From Glandiceps talaboti (taxonomy: Eukaryota; Hemichordata; Enteropneusta; Spengelidae), in NCBI RefSeq assembly GCF_964340395.1, contig NC_135553.1, forward strand, positions 19,849,849 to 19,913,848: a DNA stretch of 64,000 nt, written 5' to 3'. The position numbers and the translations under genes were made by a program. The stretch's first letter is position 1. Every line of letters starts with the position of its first letter. The notes beneath the pieces were generated by a model. That model was not told where the DNA came from. It saw only the letters and a list, made by a program, of their open reading frames with translations, and did no database searches. Shown piece after piece: positions 33,260 to 46,655 of this stretch.

Positions 33260-34276
33260 ACATGTAATTTACTTTCAAAAGACAATGTTAGAAACCCCTA
33301 CCCCATTGATTCCTGTGGGAACATGCCTTTCGTGAAGAAAAAATGGTTACATAACATGTCTACAAGAATTGTTGGAGAATGTCTATGTAGAATGCCACAC
33401 TGATCCCATATCCACACCTTGAGTTTTATTTTTATTGTTCTTCAATGATCTCCTTCAAAGTAATAGTCTGGATGCCAATATGGTTTCTAACTAAACCACG
33501 TCTAGCCAAAAGCCCCTCAAATAGCACAAAAAGTTGTTCACCCAATCAGTGAAACCTAAATGTTTTGGTGATGTAAACAGTATATAAGTAGCATCATGAG
33601 CTGACAAATATACCACATTTGAACATTACTGTCCCAATAAACACTAACTTTATGAGGGACTGTGTTATTGGTTAGAGTTTTGTGATTTATTAACAAAGAC
33701 ATGATGTTAATGACTGTGTGGGTGGCTGTAAATGAATTTTAAATTGCATCTCATGCATTTCAAGACTTCTAGAGTAACGACTCTGACTATACTGTGAGTG
33801 GAGGTATAAATGGTAATGATACAGTATAGGAACTAGACTATCAAAGTAATTACCTTGTCCAAAAGACTACAGTCGGATATTAATCTCACCATTAATGCCT
33901 GAATTTATGTCTATCAAGGTGGATCTGATAAGATCATGGAAATCGAGAAACTTTCATCACTTTGGACTTGAGCATTGAATACATTTGTGAAGTACTCAGA
34001 CCATGATTCATGTTTTTTTTTAGAGATTAATTCCACTAGATCGTCCACTAAATCGTCCACGAAAACAAATACATTCTATCATTCCACCATGTCACTCAAC
34101 AACGCGCATCACATCCGGGTACCAGTTCTTCTGTGAGTTCGAATTCTATCACTTGAATTTCCGTTATTTAGTCGTCTGAAGATCGTAACGGCCTCCGTAC
34201 CATAACTTGTGTACTTTGTGTAAATACAGCTCTACTTCTCAGTATTGAGCACTTTTCCTTCAGTTTATGACTTACC

Positions 34277-34358
<82 letters not shown>

Positions 34359-34540
34359 CCATTGCTCGGTTGACGGCAACGCGGTCAAAGATATCGGGTT
34401 CTTTGCACAATACACGTGTATATAGAAATGATGTCCCTTAAATTTCCCCTCTTTTCATTCTTGCTCTTTTCAACTACAATATAGATTTTGATAATTTCCA
34501 TAGGTCTCACGAGATATACTCTTCAAGGAAAAACAAGTTC
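33260..34540. other. Nothing recognised apart from a repeat and the (TA)n tract
   Basis: The pieces 33465-33510 and 33781-33835 are diverged relatives of 920-1080 and include the empty target site discussed in the findings. Confidence 0.5.
34281..34356. repeat. (TA)n microsatellite
   Basis: About 38 TA units. Confidence 0.97.
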
Positions 34541-34926
34541 GTGTCGGGGTTTGACACGAGAATAGTCTGTGCTTGGAGTAATTATACTGTCAGTATAATT
34601 TCTCAAAGGTATGTGTTATCGTGGAAGTTTAAACATTATTTATACTTTAATGGTGTTATAGATTTTGACCCAAGCTATGCATGCCACGGTCACAAGCTAT
34701 ATTGCGTCAGATCGATTTGCCAAACAAGTTTGCCAGGATTAACGCATCCCATCAAACCATGGACCCTCCACAAAGGTGGAGTGTCTATGGTCAAACAAAT
34801 GACAGGTCGCAGAAACTATGGTCATGGAAGTATGAACGTCGTTTATACTTGTACGCCGTGACATACAATGAGCGCAGTGCCATGATTGACCGGATTATTC
34901 AGTGTCGACAATCCCAGTTAATATAA
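34541..34926 (+). other. Unidentified open frames around a micro-palindrome
   Basis: Two overlapping plus frames are open; one reads SQKLWSWKYERRLYLYAVTY and ends CRQSQLI. The micro-palindrome at 34758-34789 lies inside. Probably a transposon remnant, but no domain is recognised. Confidence 0.25.
34758..34789. mobile_element. Micro-palindromic insertion, CATAGAC family, 32 bp
   Basis: It starts CATGGACCCTCCAC and ends GTGGAGTGTCTATG. Flanking repeats ATCAAAC (34751) and GTCAAAC (34790) differ at one base, suggesting age. Confidence 0.72.
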
Positions 34927-35049
34927 TCCCAAAGGCAAACTTGTTTTATTTACCACCTTGCCAAGCAACACAGGGTGGTGGCGAGGCGAAGTTGTAATGT
35001 ACTGTCGCTTTGATATTAACGATTTTGGAAAGGAAATAGATAACATCGG

Positions 35050-35951
35050 GTTAGATCTTGAGAGTAAATAAGAAGAAAAGAAGAGTTAATTTGAAATCAG
35101 TGATAAACGAGTTGTCTATTTTTAAGAAACTAAATATAAGGAAAGCTATGGGTCCTGATAACATATGTGGTAGGTTACTGAATGTCTATGCATCGCAGTT
35201 AGCTAGTGTTTCCAGTAGATTGTTCAATTGGTCGTACAATGATCATACGATATCAACCATTTGGAAAACATCTACCATCTGTCCGGTCCCTAAAAACTTC
35301 CAAGGCATCGTCCTGTAGCACTGACTTCCATTGTGATGAAATGCTTCGAGCGTATTTTACTTTGTCAAAACCCACAAAAACATTCACACCTTGACCAATA
35401 CCAATTTACATATTAAAGTAACAGAGGTACTGATAATGCAACTCTCACATTACTTCACGATGCGTATACACATCTTGAAAAACCAAGTTCATTTGTAAGA
35501 CTATTGGTTATTGATTTTTCATCAGTCGTTAACAGAAGTCAACCAAACATGATGGCTCATAAACTTAGTTATTTAAACGTTAACCCCAAACTCATCCTCT
35601 GGATAATGGATTTTCTTGTCAACCTTTCCCAGTTTGTTCGCTACCAAAAATTAAGTTCAGCCTTCCATTCAACATTTAGGGGTGCCTCACAGAGCACGAT
35701 ACTCTCACACAGACTATTTACACTTTACACAAATGACTGCTCATCAGGTACCGATACAAATCCACTTATCAAATATTCTGATAACTCTGCATTAGGTGAC
35801 CTGTCAAATTCTGACCGTACTTATTTCGATGAAGTTGATAGGTTTGTTACTTGGTGTAAAGAAAACTACTTGGACGAAAGGTCGACTTTAGGAAGAACCC
35901 TAAAGTAGTGCCCGACCTTTTTATTGACAATGTTAAAGTTGAACAGGTGAC

Positions 35952-36007
<56 letters not shown>

Positions 36008-36446
36008 AACAGTCTTGGATAATAAATCAAATGTTAAGGCCAACACAGATTTCATTAACAAGAAATGTCAATCTAGAGTTTACTGTCTACAACAATTGAG
36101 GGGCCTAAAATTTTGTAAATGCCAAGGTATTACAGACATTCTATCGGAGTTTTGAGTCGGTTTAACATTTTCTTTTTTGTGCTGGTTTGGTAGTCTAGGG
36201 ACTAGCTACAAGAGTGTCTTGAACAAAATTGTAAATGTGTTTAGTAAAGTATTGAGTGAAAAGTAGACTAATTTGAATGAAATGTTTACATCTCGTGTAC
36301 AAAACAAAGCTGGGAAAATGGTAAATGACAAAGGCCACATTATGTCCCAACACTTTGAACTCCTGCCATCAGGGAGACGATTTCGTGTCCCTAAATTCAG
36401 AACAGTCAGAACCAAATCAAGTTTTGTGCCCACTTCAACTAAATTT
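35050..36446 (+). mobile_element. Decayed LINE with (AT)n expansion inside RT
   Basis: Frames read IRKAMGPDNICGRLLNVYAS, FVRLLVIDFSSVVNRSQPNM, LILWIMDFLVNLSQFVR, LFTLYTNDCSSG, IKYSDNSALGD (the ADD block changed to SDN), VLDNKSNVKANTDFINKK and LPSGRRFRVP-type DNA at 36365. It is the same LINE group as 12940-14178. An (AT)n tract at 35957-36004 sits where KYLGT is expected, so it grew from the AAATAT codons. Not active. Confidence 0.88.
35957..36004. repeat. (AT)n microsatellite inside LINE RT
   Basis: About 23 units replacing or expanding the KY codons before GTVLDNK in the LINE at 35050-36446. Confidence 0.95.
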
Positions 36447-36489
36447 TAAACCAAACTAAATAATTATATTTCAAAGACATCTGCTCTGC

Positions 36490-36630
36490 ATTCCAGATTG
36501 GAAGAACCGCGTTTTTTTTATTGTCTTTTTTAAGTTGATGACCATTTCTGGCAAGACTTCACTCACAATTTTCTCGATTTTACTGATTTTTCTTCTTTAT
36601 TAAAAAGGTTTAGGGTCGGCACCGGATTTC
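36490..36630 (+). repeat. Dispersed repeat, copy 3
   Basis: More diverged copy of 166-333 (CCAGATTGGAAGAACC to GGGTCGGCACCGG). It starts about 45 bp after the LINE remnant at 35050-36446, so it may be a LINE 3' region, which would make the other two truncated copies. Confidence 0.65.
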
Positions 36631-36886
36631 TAGAATGGAAGCGTTTGGGGAGTTATGTGTGATTTATTTGTTGAGAAAGGTTCAAAGACAATAAATATCG
36701 CCGGAAGGTGGCACTTGCCGTTCCAGTGAGGAACGACTAGTGCCACCACGGTAGTACTCGACAATTCGATGGACCACGGCCAAGTCCGCCATTCACAATT
36801 TTCAAATCACTTGAAATAAAGCAATCTGGCAAAACTCGCCCATGTGCATTTACAATCTTGTCGCAACTAATTCTAGTAGGTAAAAC

Positions 36887-36910
36887 CATAGACCCTCCAC
36901 CCTGTCTATG
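36887..36910. mobile_element. Micro-palindromic insertion, CATAGAC family, 24 bp
   Basis: It starts CATAGACCCTCC and ends CTGTCTATG; GTAAAAC is repeated exactly at 36880-36886 and 36911-36917. Confidence 0.82.
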
Positions 36911-37464
36911 GTAAAACCTAGTCGCATTCATAACTTTCATCGAGGGTAAGGTAATTTTAGTCATCAACTTCTATAAAGTCCAAAATGAAACGATAAAACA
37001 TGTACATTTTGGAAATTATCCCATGTATAATGCCAGATTATAAAGTGACAAAGAGTGGTTCACTGATGATCTGAGTGGATAGCTTAACCTCTTGACGATT
37101 TATAAACAATGGGAAATAGGCAGCTATCTCGATGTTCATTTTAACCTATTTTCCCAGAGAATATTTTCAGAACTGGTATCCAAATTACCAAGATCACGTT
37201 TTTCATATTTACTGATATGCCGCTTTAGTTATGGCCGGTTTTGTGAGATGTTTTGCGTGCACAATGTAAACCACAGACAAGGCATGTAAACTTCTACTTG
37301 CAAACCCGTCTATTTCAGGCTTGGCCTCTTACCACTCTTGGAGGAATTGTACTGACTCCTCCAAGACCACGTCTGACACAGTGGCCTGAAACCCATAGTC
37401 TATCGCGAGTATATTGTCTACCCTTCAAGAGAAACACATTCTCTGCCAGTCACCCTTTTAAAAA

Positions 37465-37600
37465 TACGCTTGTTAAACGTCTGCTCCTGGAGTTAAATTT
37501 GGTTCAACTCATGAGCAAAATATTTGTACGTGACTCCGGGCCCCTTTCAGACAATCCGAATTTTCACGCACGTCCCAATTCGTTTTTTTCCCGTGACAAC
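37465..37600. repeat. Third copy of the TGCTCCTG repeat
   Basis: GTTAAACGTCTGCTCCTGGA.., ATGAGCAAAATATTTG and CCCCTTTCAGACAATC parallel 31676-31810. Confidence 0.6.
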
Positions 37601-38667
37601 AATTTTTCTCCTGAGCCTCCCCCTACCCTAATCTAGTTCCTGACGACCGTATTCCAATTTTACACTACATCTTTACATATTACGTATAGTCAATGTCATT
37701 ACTCTCGTTGCCGATGTGTTGGCAATTATATATATATATATAATATCCATAATCACAACATATTTCCTGCTCAAAGAAGAACTGTTTCAGCTTATTCCAT
37801 TTCGATATAAACAGAGTCCAGGGATAAAATACCCATGTACTACTCCTTATATTACTGGCTAGGTAATGTCAACCGTAAAATAATCCAAGCACCAGCGTCC
37901 CTAAAATCCGTGAAACAGTGTCGATATTACAGTATTTTGCTGACACTTATTACTTTCTGTAACTGGTCTATATTTGTGATTTCATGGTAAATATGCTTGG
38001 ATTTTATGGCCTAACAAACCAGACATTACGTAGATTTGAATATTGAATCAAGAAAATCAAAAACAAAAACAAGGCCATGGCCATGGCCGGTCAGGTACTG
38101 ATATTAGTACTTTAGACATCAGTGGGGGTCACACTTGGTCATTGAAACTATATTGACCGACCAAAATTCTAAACATCACGGATAAATAATTTCATATCGA
38201 AATGTATGTACGGAGATTCAGGTTTTTAGACCACGTGGCTTGACATGACATCATCAGCTAAATTTGCAATACGAAAGTAACGTAAAACATGGATGTATCT
38301 AGTAGGGAGCAAAGTCCGCATGTCTGTATGGATGTTTGAAGATTTACTATCGGTATATGGGAGGCATAGAGGGAAATATTTGAATAGCGTTATTTAACGT
38401 TACATAATTCATAACTGACTACTAAACTACCGTCAAGAGGATTGTTTTTGCTTCCATTTATCTGTATTAATTTTTTTTAAAGGCAGTGATGGTGACTGCC
38501 AATGCCGATAGTGAAAATATGGCCCGCACATTCTGAAGATTTTTGTATCATACAAGTTCAATGTTGTAGCTGAGAATGTGATTTATATTTATAACTCAGT
38601 AGAATGGGTACCGGTACTGATGCGAGGGATGTGAACCAACCTTTGTGTTGCGTGCTTTTTAATATCA

Positions 38668-38669
<2 letters not shown>

Positions 38670-38700
<31 letters not shown>

Positions 38701-38722
38701 GTTTGTTTGTTTGTTTGTTTGT
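38670..38722. repeat. (GT)n (GTTT)n microsatellite
   Basis: Fifteen GT units followed by GTTT units. Confidence 0.95.
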
Positions 38723-38762
38723 AATGTAGATTCGTCGTTGATATACTGCTACTAGATCAGAC

Positions 38763-38781
38763 CGTGGGTTATACTTCCATG
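38763..38781. mobile_element. Degenerate micro-palindrome, CATGGAAGTATAA family, 19 bp
   Basis: CGTGGGTTATACTTCCATG keeps the right half of the family with a shortened left half. Flanks ATCAGAC (38756) and ATCAGAA (38782) match at six of seven. Confidence 0.5.
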
Positions 38782-38789
38782 ATCAGAAC

Positions 38790-39314
38790 ATGACCAGACA
38801 CAACTCTCCACGGCACCATTTTGGTTTTGCAACTTTGATTACTTTGTTTTGAATAGCTTTTGTCAAGTTCTTGACTTTCCTGATATGACAATAAAGCAAG
38901 GGCGGTGAAATATTATTATAGTAGTCCTTCAAAAAACAAGACAATTTTGAAACTTTTAGTAGAAAATGTTAGTGAAGACACAGTTTACCCGCATAAATTA
39001 ACTAACAAAAGACAAAAGAAATGTACACATGGTTCATTTTCTAGGTGTCGACCTCGTGAATATGCACCAAGATTTAGAACCGAGTCAGCTTTAAATGCGT
39101 TCACACCTCCAAATCTGGTCTGGACAATATTGTCTGGGCTTAGTCACCCTTTTATGCGGACTACAGAGCGGCCCTGGTGCGGACTATTTCTGCCACCTAT
39201 TAATGCCTGAAAGTCAAGTGGCATATGCTGAGGTTGTGTACAACCAGCAACCCATAACATTTTAGCAATCTACAGTTCTACCTCAGTATGGCTATTAGCC
39301 ATGCTAGGTAGTTA
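38790..39314. other. Unidentified
   Basis: A 101-codon plus frame (38905-39210) is open but unrecognised. CTACCTCAGTATGGCT and AGCCATGCTAGGTAG at 39280-39313 form an imperfect palindrome without flanking repeats. Confidence 0.35.
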
Positions 39315-39321
39315 CTATAAT

Positions 39322-39350
39322 CATGGAAGTATAACCATTATACTTCCATG
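39322..39350. mobile_element. Micro-palindromic insertion, CATGGAAGTATAA family, 29 bp
   Basis: It starts CATGGAAGTATAA and ends TTATACTTCCATG with a 3-bp centre; CTATAAT is repeated exactly at 39315-39321 and 39351-39357. Confidence 0.85.
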
Positions 39351-39393
39351 CTATAATGATTAATATAATGGTTGTCTTGGTAAAAGTTGTCGA

Positions 39394-39443
39394 CCCCCCC
39401 CCCAAAAAAAAAAAGAAAAAAAAGAAAAAAAGAAAAAAAAAAG
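39394..39443. repeat. C-run and A-rich tract
   Basis: A run of nine C followed by A-rich DNA with single G interruptions. Confidence 0.9.
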
Positions 39444-40736
39444 ATCAACAAAACATTCTATGATATTGAAAGCGCTCCTGGCATGTAATTCCATAGAACA
39501 GTTTCCTGTAGGGAATGGCAGCGATTTCATTCAAACTCAAAGACAGAGATGTTGCTAACCAACGTGAACAGCCATAAAAAATTGTATGTGAATGAGTATG
39601 ACTCTGAGATCCCGCTAACGGTTTCATTGTTGTCGGTCTAACCAGAGACACTGGAGAACTTCACTGTCTATGATCTAATCGTATTGCTCAGTGTGAAAAC
39701 CGTGCAAAGCGTTACTATTTTGGCGTTGTATTTTCGCACATTTTTGGTTCACAAGGGTCCAATAATTTAAGCTTGAGTTAGGAAATAGGCCTGTTAAAAA
39801 AATTGTGTTGTTCCGATTAGGCAAAATAAATAAATAGGTGGGGTAGGTAGATTTATTTTTATTCATGTGCGAGTGTCTAATTCTGGTTTTCCATTTTTTC
39901 CAAATGATCTCTGTGTTATTGGCTTCTTTCCATTAGATGTACAACCATTACAGATTGGAGGAACAGTTTTATATTGTCTTTTTAAGTTGATGTCAGTTTC
40001 TGCATCCACTATGTCTCGTGAGACTTCACAATTGTTGCGATTTTGTTAGTTTTTCAAGAACACGTAAAAAAAAGTTAAGGGTCGGCAGTGAAAAACTAGG
40101 TGGGTCGGGTAACAGAAACCAAACAGTTATTTTTTAGGCCTAAGGCATAACGTAGCATATAAATCTACCCAACCTGCGCGAGCAAGATCTGCATCGGTCA
40201 ATGTAATATTTACATGGTCTATTACAATTTGGTAAAGTGTACCATTGTATATGCTTGTGCGAGACGTAAAAAAACATCATGCCGTCTAATTGTATGAAAC
40301 GATTTAGTCACTATGGTTTTGAAGTCAGTGAGATAATGTTTGTGAATTACCCGGTATCGTGATGTTATCGCTTGTATAGAAAAACCATCACTGAGGCAAA
40401 ATCTCACTTTTATCATCATTCATTTTTTTAAAGTCTTCAATCATGCCAATTAAAAATATCGATACTGCAGTCATTTATGTGACTTTTTTTTCCGAAAATG
40501 TTTATCGTGCATCTCGATTATATATTTTTTCGTCTTCGTAACATCTTTTTTTTTTAATTGTGCCAAAAGTAGTAGCTACCACATATAGAACAGTGGAAAA
40601 AATACAGAATGAGACTCAGAAATGTAAAATCATTTACTTCAATGTCCAAAATGCGGACATCAGAAAATGATGCATGCACGTTGTGATGGACTCGTGATTA
40701 GCTCTAGTCCAGATGCCAATTGGTATCTAACTAAAC

Positions 40737-40772
40737 CATAGACAATAGAGAGGGTCCTCTCTATTTTCTATG
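40737..40772. mobile_element. Micro-palindromic insertion, CATAGAC family (right copy)
   Basis: Identical to 959-994. Confidence 0.78.
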
Positions 40773-42693
40773 ACTAAACCAAGTTTAGTGAGTGGAGGTG
40801 TAAATGGTAACGATACTGTTTAGGAACACGGTGATAGGAACTAGACGAGATTAGCACTGACAACACACGCTCCGCGAACTCCAGCAAAGAGGCCTGGTGG
40901 GGTATATAGAGACTTGTCAGAGTTGTCGGAGCTACTGTTCATATACTTATATAAGTTCCACGTATTCTCAATTTATTTCGTGCTGGATAGAAAACAGTCA
41001 GTATAGTCCTTGTGTTCTCCAGTGTATAGCCGATGGATTGGATAGTGAGAGTCATGATATGTGTGATACATTGTAGTTTATACACCAGAACTGAATTTTA
41101 GACTGATCCTGTCGGCATCTTCAGAGAAAGCATCTAGCGGGTACCACAATAAACTGAAAACGTAACGACTATAAGCATAACTATAAGTTTTAATTTACAT
41201 GGAACTACGGTCATATTTGATAAGCTTATCCCCCACTTCCACATATGGTCTCATACCCCTTGGTCAGCGAAAAGCCAATCATGTTCATGTCCGGACATAC
41301 GAGTTATAAATGGGGCGGTCATGTGGGTTAAGTTAGGGTGGAATATAATATATGGAAAAAGTCTGATTGATACTGGCTGTGATGGGTAGTAGAGCATTTT
41401 TTAATTGTCAAAAACAGGGTTGGGGGCCGAATGATATGATTCAAAACGTCATGATTTTCTGGTATATCTTTGTTGTCATGTTGTGTGTCCAGTTGAGGAT
41501 GGCTGTCTTTGACTGGCAAGTTAAGCTACAACAGTAAGTGACTGATTTTGAAAGCAAAGAAAGTGGAAGAACATTGGTGTTAGTTAAAAAACTATTGTTA
41601 TTAAAGATATACAAGTAAACACAGCAAAACAATTGAGAGTCGGTACGGAAAGGAACAGATGACCACAGGAAGGTGTTCAGCTGTTCTTCATTGTTCTTTG
41701 CAATTTGACGACCGGGCGAAGCCTTGAGTAAGTCCAGAAGTTCGAGCAGTCAGTACGTCGCCATTGATAAGGCCGAATGTTTTTGGCAGTATATTAGGTT
41801 GTCATTGAGTAGCTAGCTGTTTATTAGTAAGCTTAAGTCTCGACAAACGTTTGTAGTCGTTTAGGTGTGAGCCATTCACTGGTAATGACTGACATTTTCC
41901 CTACTTGGTCGCAACCTCACCTACAAATTAATTGTATATGGTATTAATTGTATTAACTGTCATACTCTACTGCTTTTCTACCACTAAGACTGTCCCCTGG
42001 CGTAAGGACAAGCAATGTGCATTGTCAAAAGTGATTCTCACGTGACCCCTTCGCAGGTGGCAAGAAATGAACAGAAATCAATAAACCCATACCTTGATTG
42101 ACATTACCCACTATACAAAGAAGAAGTTGAAATAATTGAACTTGAAATGCCTTTTGCAGGCCGATAATGTAGGACAAAGAGGACGTAGTGCTGTTACTTT
42201 CTACTACGCAAAAACCACAGACAACTAACACAACAACACTGTAATACTTATGCCGGTAGGATTTAAATAGATTGCTGTGTGAAAATTTCAGCTAATGACC
42301 AATTTGAACTTCAGTAAAATTGGTATCGCTGAAAGTTAAACGCGATACAAAAAATACAAATAATACCTCTACCTATTGGTTTTGTTAAAAACAGAATCTT
42401 TGCATGGAAGGTGGTATGTCGTCAACTTAAAGCTAAAAAAATGACAAAATAAAACGAAGTGAGGGCAGTTAACAATCACCACATTGTAAGTGTCAAAGAG
42501 ATGACACCTTCCTATAACCCCCACCTTGCATGCTACAAAGTTCACAACCTTGTAGATAATCTTTGAAGTTTCGCAGTTGTACTTCTAAGAGGGTGAGGGA
42601 CTGGTATGTGAGTAATGGTCAACAATAGCAACACAGATTCAAAACTGATAACTTTGAATATTCGAGGTAGCCTACCTCCATTTTTGAACAAAC

Positions 42694-42728
42694 CATGGAG
42701 GTAGGAACACGTCTTTTCTACCTCCATG
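42694..42728. mobile_element. Micro-palindromic insertion, CATGGAGGTAGG family (right copy)
   Basis: Identical to 2916-2950. Confidence 0.85.
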
Positions 42729-44745
42729 AACAAACCGATGTGTCTTTAATAGGCAACCGTCCTTGAATCATCAACTATACACTCACAGTCGCAGTTTTCA
42801 AACAGACTTTATTTGATTTTCGGATACCGGCTCAGCCAACAACCCTCGCTGTTTTCTTCGGATATTTTGTCATGCTCAGGCATTCGTACAAAAGATTCAA
42901 CACTAATGTTGTGGTATATTGGTTTTGCGAGAACTAATATCGGCGATCACATACTAGTAGTTGTCAGTGTTTTCGCTAAAGCAAAATACACGGAGATGGT
43001 TCAAAATCACTTGACTATCATTTCACTCTTATTTAAATCTACAAATATCTCATTAATATTTTCTCCCAGCTTACTTCAAACTATATGACATTTTCCATGA
43101 AAAAAAGGTGCGTATCTGGAGCAAAGAAGTGTTTCAGATATCAGAGTGTTCACGTTTGCGTGACCAAGACATAGACTGGCAAGCGACGCCATGAATTGTG
43201 ATCGAATCCCAGGGTCGGATAGGTAGTAGATCAGTGTTCATAATAATTCATTTGCGTGTTCAATTACTAAGTCATCGATGTAGGGTTATAAATTCAGTGA
43301 CTACACCATCAACAAAGTTACTTCTTACTATAAATCATGTTGAAAAAGACCCTAGGAAAATGTCTAAGCAACAATGACGGGTGTTACTTTTTTGCAGTTT
43401 TTATCCAAATAGTAATCGTCGAATAACGTGACCCTGGCTGAAAACTGCGACAGTGAATGTACCATAAATTCCCAAAACAGACTGACCAGAACAGACATAT
43501 TGACACAAAAAAGTGTGCAAGTTTACATCTTGTGACAGGTTTGGTTGGGGTCACCTCCATCGGCTAATGGTCGAAATCGTCATTGTAAAATATTTTTAAT
43601 TACCCTCAACTACAAATCAGCGTATCGTTGACGATCATTTCAATCGTAAGTGTTTAGAACTGATTCAGAAGTAAAACGTAGAATTATTAATGACAATGGT
43701 ATGCAAAGTTTTGTTGTTTAACAATCATCAGCGATTTGGCATGTTTGCACAAACCACAGATACTTGTTAGTGCATACACTTTTGATACTTCTATTCTATA
43801 AGGTAAAGGCTAAATTTAAAAAGACATGATCCCAGTATTAACTTTTTTGTTGCGGCTATATTTCCTAAGTGAGGTGTGCCAAAGAAAGTTGTCCCATGAT
43901 ACTTTGCGCCAGTGCGACTTTTTGACATTGTACGTTCGATGTTCCCAATGAGTAAATGGAATTTTATCGAGAAGTCTATTCATATTTGTTTATGACAGCA
44001 AGATATTTTCAATTTTCTGTTTTTGGTCATTTTTGGGGTCAAAAACTGTCATTTGTTTTGTAAATAAAAGAATTCAAAGTAAAAATGAATGACAGCCGCA
44101 AAACTAATCGATTGAATGGGCTGACATTTGGTGTGCATGTATGTTAGAGTATCTGGATGAAGAATTCTTCAAGAAAATTTGAAGATGACATTGATATGCA
44201 AATACGTCTAAAACGTGCTGTGTAGTATCATATTATAGCCATGTTATTTTACAATACTCGTGAGAAAGTAGAATTTATTGGTGAAGTAAAGTTGCTCATA
44301 CACCTAAGAAAATTTGACTACACTTGAATACATAATGAGCAAATGAAATGATCACAACAATCACATATCTTTGTAATATTATGACTATACAAGATCTAAT
44401 ACAGGGACGAATGGAGTACTTATCAAATAATGCCCTCCGTAACTCAGAAATAAATGTAGATGCGCTGTACCATGCAGTTACGATCAGCGGTTTTGAACTA
44501 TGGAGGTAGGAAGGAAGGAGGTAGGAAGGATTATAGTCCTACCACCATTTCTGAACAAAATCGTTGTCCTTGAATTGGAATGGTATGCTTTTAATACAAA
44601 AGTTGCACAAACATATGTTCTTGCTTTCAAAAGTTTTAGAATTAACACCATGATTTCACCGTCGCCCATACTGAGGTTTTCCTGCATCTATTGCTATGGA
44701 TTTTGTTGGTGGGACTTTGCTGTACTGTATGAACACTTGTTCAGA

Positions 44746-44928
44746 CTCAGGCCACTAAAACACAATTGCAAAAAAAAAACGTAAAGACACGAAGTATCGT
44801 TTTGCACAACGTTCGGCTTGAAGCAGGTTTGAAGGGTAACCATGCACGACAGAGAAGATGGGTTTAGAGCCCCATTCACACCTAAAACAAAAAGCGATTC
44901 TAGTCTGTTCCTATTATAGTGGTCTGAG
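44746..44928. mobile_element. 183-bp MITE (right copy)
   Basis: Identical to 4968-5150, with GTTCAGA on both sides. Confidence 0.85.
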
Positions 44929-46100
44929 GTTCAGATCAAAGTGCCGCATTCATCCACAACATAAAAAATCATAGACCCTACACGACTGGCGTTTGTAAAA
45001 GTCAGTTTTAAACCATAATTACTACACCTCTTTATCTTCTCGGCAAGAACATGCAGTGCTGCAATCCAACGTGAGGACCTCTCACCAACTTTCAGATCAC
45101 TTCACATTGGGAACGTTGGTGAGAGTTCTACTAATATAATTCAGACTGAGGCAAAAAAATATAGCCTTTCTGAGTTGAAATCCGAGGTTTAAATCCTGAT
45201 ATCTGAAAATTCCCAATCAACCCAGATTACATTGAATAAAAAATAAGTCTAACAAACAATTTATGATTTTTCAGTCCCGAAACTTGCTATTATCCATACA
45301 CTGTATACAAAGCTAAATACACGGTGATTGGTGTATCGCACTCCTTGACTGAGTGGGTCGGAAAAAAATAGGTAGACTCACTTGTCATAAATCGATTTAT
45401 AAATCCACAAAGGCACTGTGACAACTAAAGCAGTCCCTTTACAGACCATTTTTCTTTAGAAATAAATAGGCTAAAACAATACTGAATGACAGGCAGTCCA
45501 AGGTATGCAAAACCATAAGCGAGCGCGTACTCACGATGCTAGATTAACACACTATTTTACCTGCGCATTGAAGACGCACAGTAAAAAGACCAGTTTTCAA
45601 CATTAATGCAGGAAATACAAAGCTAACAATTCAAAATTGTATAAAATGTAAGAAAACAAAAAACAGGCGACAGTCAGAGCATGCATGAACTTCGATTTAC
45701 AATACCATTATTAAGTTCTTGCATTTTGGGGCTAATGAAGTCATAGAGACTACATGTAGAGTGGGCGAGTTTCATCACAGTTAGTATAATCAATGGCACC
45801 GTGATAATTCTGACTTTCACTTGAAACTGGACCAGAACAGTCTAGGTCGGACGAGTCGTCATCATCATCAATTCAAAGGCGACGTAACCAAATATACACC
45901 GTGAATTCATCTTAGATCGCACCGAGTTGAACAATCATGTCTGTCATTGTTGTCCTCTTTGACTAACATCGAATGTATTTATCATTGTAGAATGTAGACC
46001 TTTACGCTGTTTGACCGACTATTGAAGTATAACCCACATAGGTGATATTTCATTGACCTACATGGAAATGCTTGTAAATACTTTTTGCAAGTAGTAGTAG

Positions 46101-46132
46101 CTCAGACCACTCTAGTATTTTAGTGGTCTGAG
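46101..46132. mobile_element. Micro-palindromic insertion, CTCAG family (right copy)
   Basis: Identical to 6323-6354. Confidence 0.7.
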
Positions 46133-46396
46133 GTAGTAGTAAGAGTTTTTGCTAACGTTTACATGCTAGCGTAGTTGTACATGTACGTATACATGTCAGT
46201 TCGTATGTACATGTACATTAAATGTAGCTCTCATCATATCATACACTGTACATGTGTGTAACCCTTTTCTTTTGCACCCCCCCCCTCCGCCTTCATGTGG
46301 TCAAACACAGACAACTAACTAACTAAATAGTGTTACTGTTAGTTTTCTGTGGGTCAAACAATTAGTGTACACGCCTTGAATCACATGCAGGCGAGA

Positions 46397-46655
46397 TAGA
46401 TTTGAATATTCATTTGTTTACTGCCCGGTTATGGGGGTGAACTCATGAATATATTCTGAACTAAATGCAAATGTATTCAAATCACTTCCGACTCGCAATC
46501 TGAACTATTTTTCAGATCGAGTATAATCCGATTAGACAGGCGCTAATGGGAAAGTACAGAAACGTCCACCTCATCAGCATAAAAGTACAGAATTGAACTC
46601 AATCTGAACTATAGTACGGAAAATGTCGTAATCTGTACTATTTTTTCTACTAGTG
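46397..46655. repeat. Dispersed 260-bp repeat (right copy)
   Basis: Identical to 6619-6877. Confidence 0.9.

Larger units (their letters stand above)
36631..38669. other. Nothing recognised apart from listed repeats
   Basis: Several frames of 60-127 codons lack domains, splice context or codon regularity. A minus frame through 36737-36967 is interrupted by the 24-bp palindrome at 36887 and may be a mobile-element remnant. Confidence 0.4.

Noticed and set aside
37253-37636. 127-codon plus frame as a gene
   Set aside because: Contains a dispersed repeat (37465-37600), with no domain or splice support.
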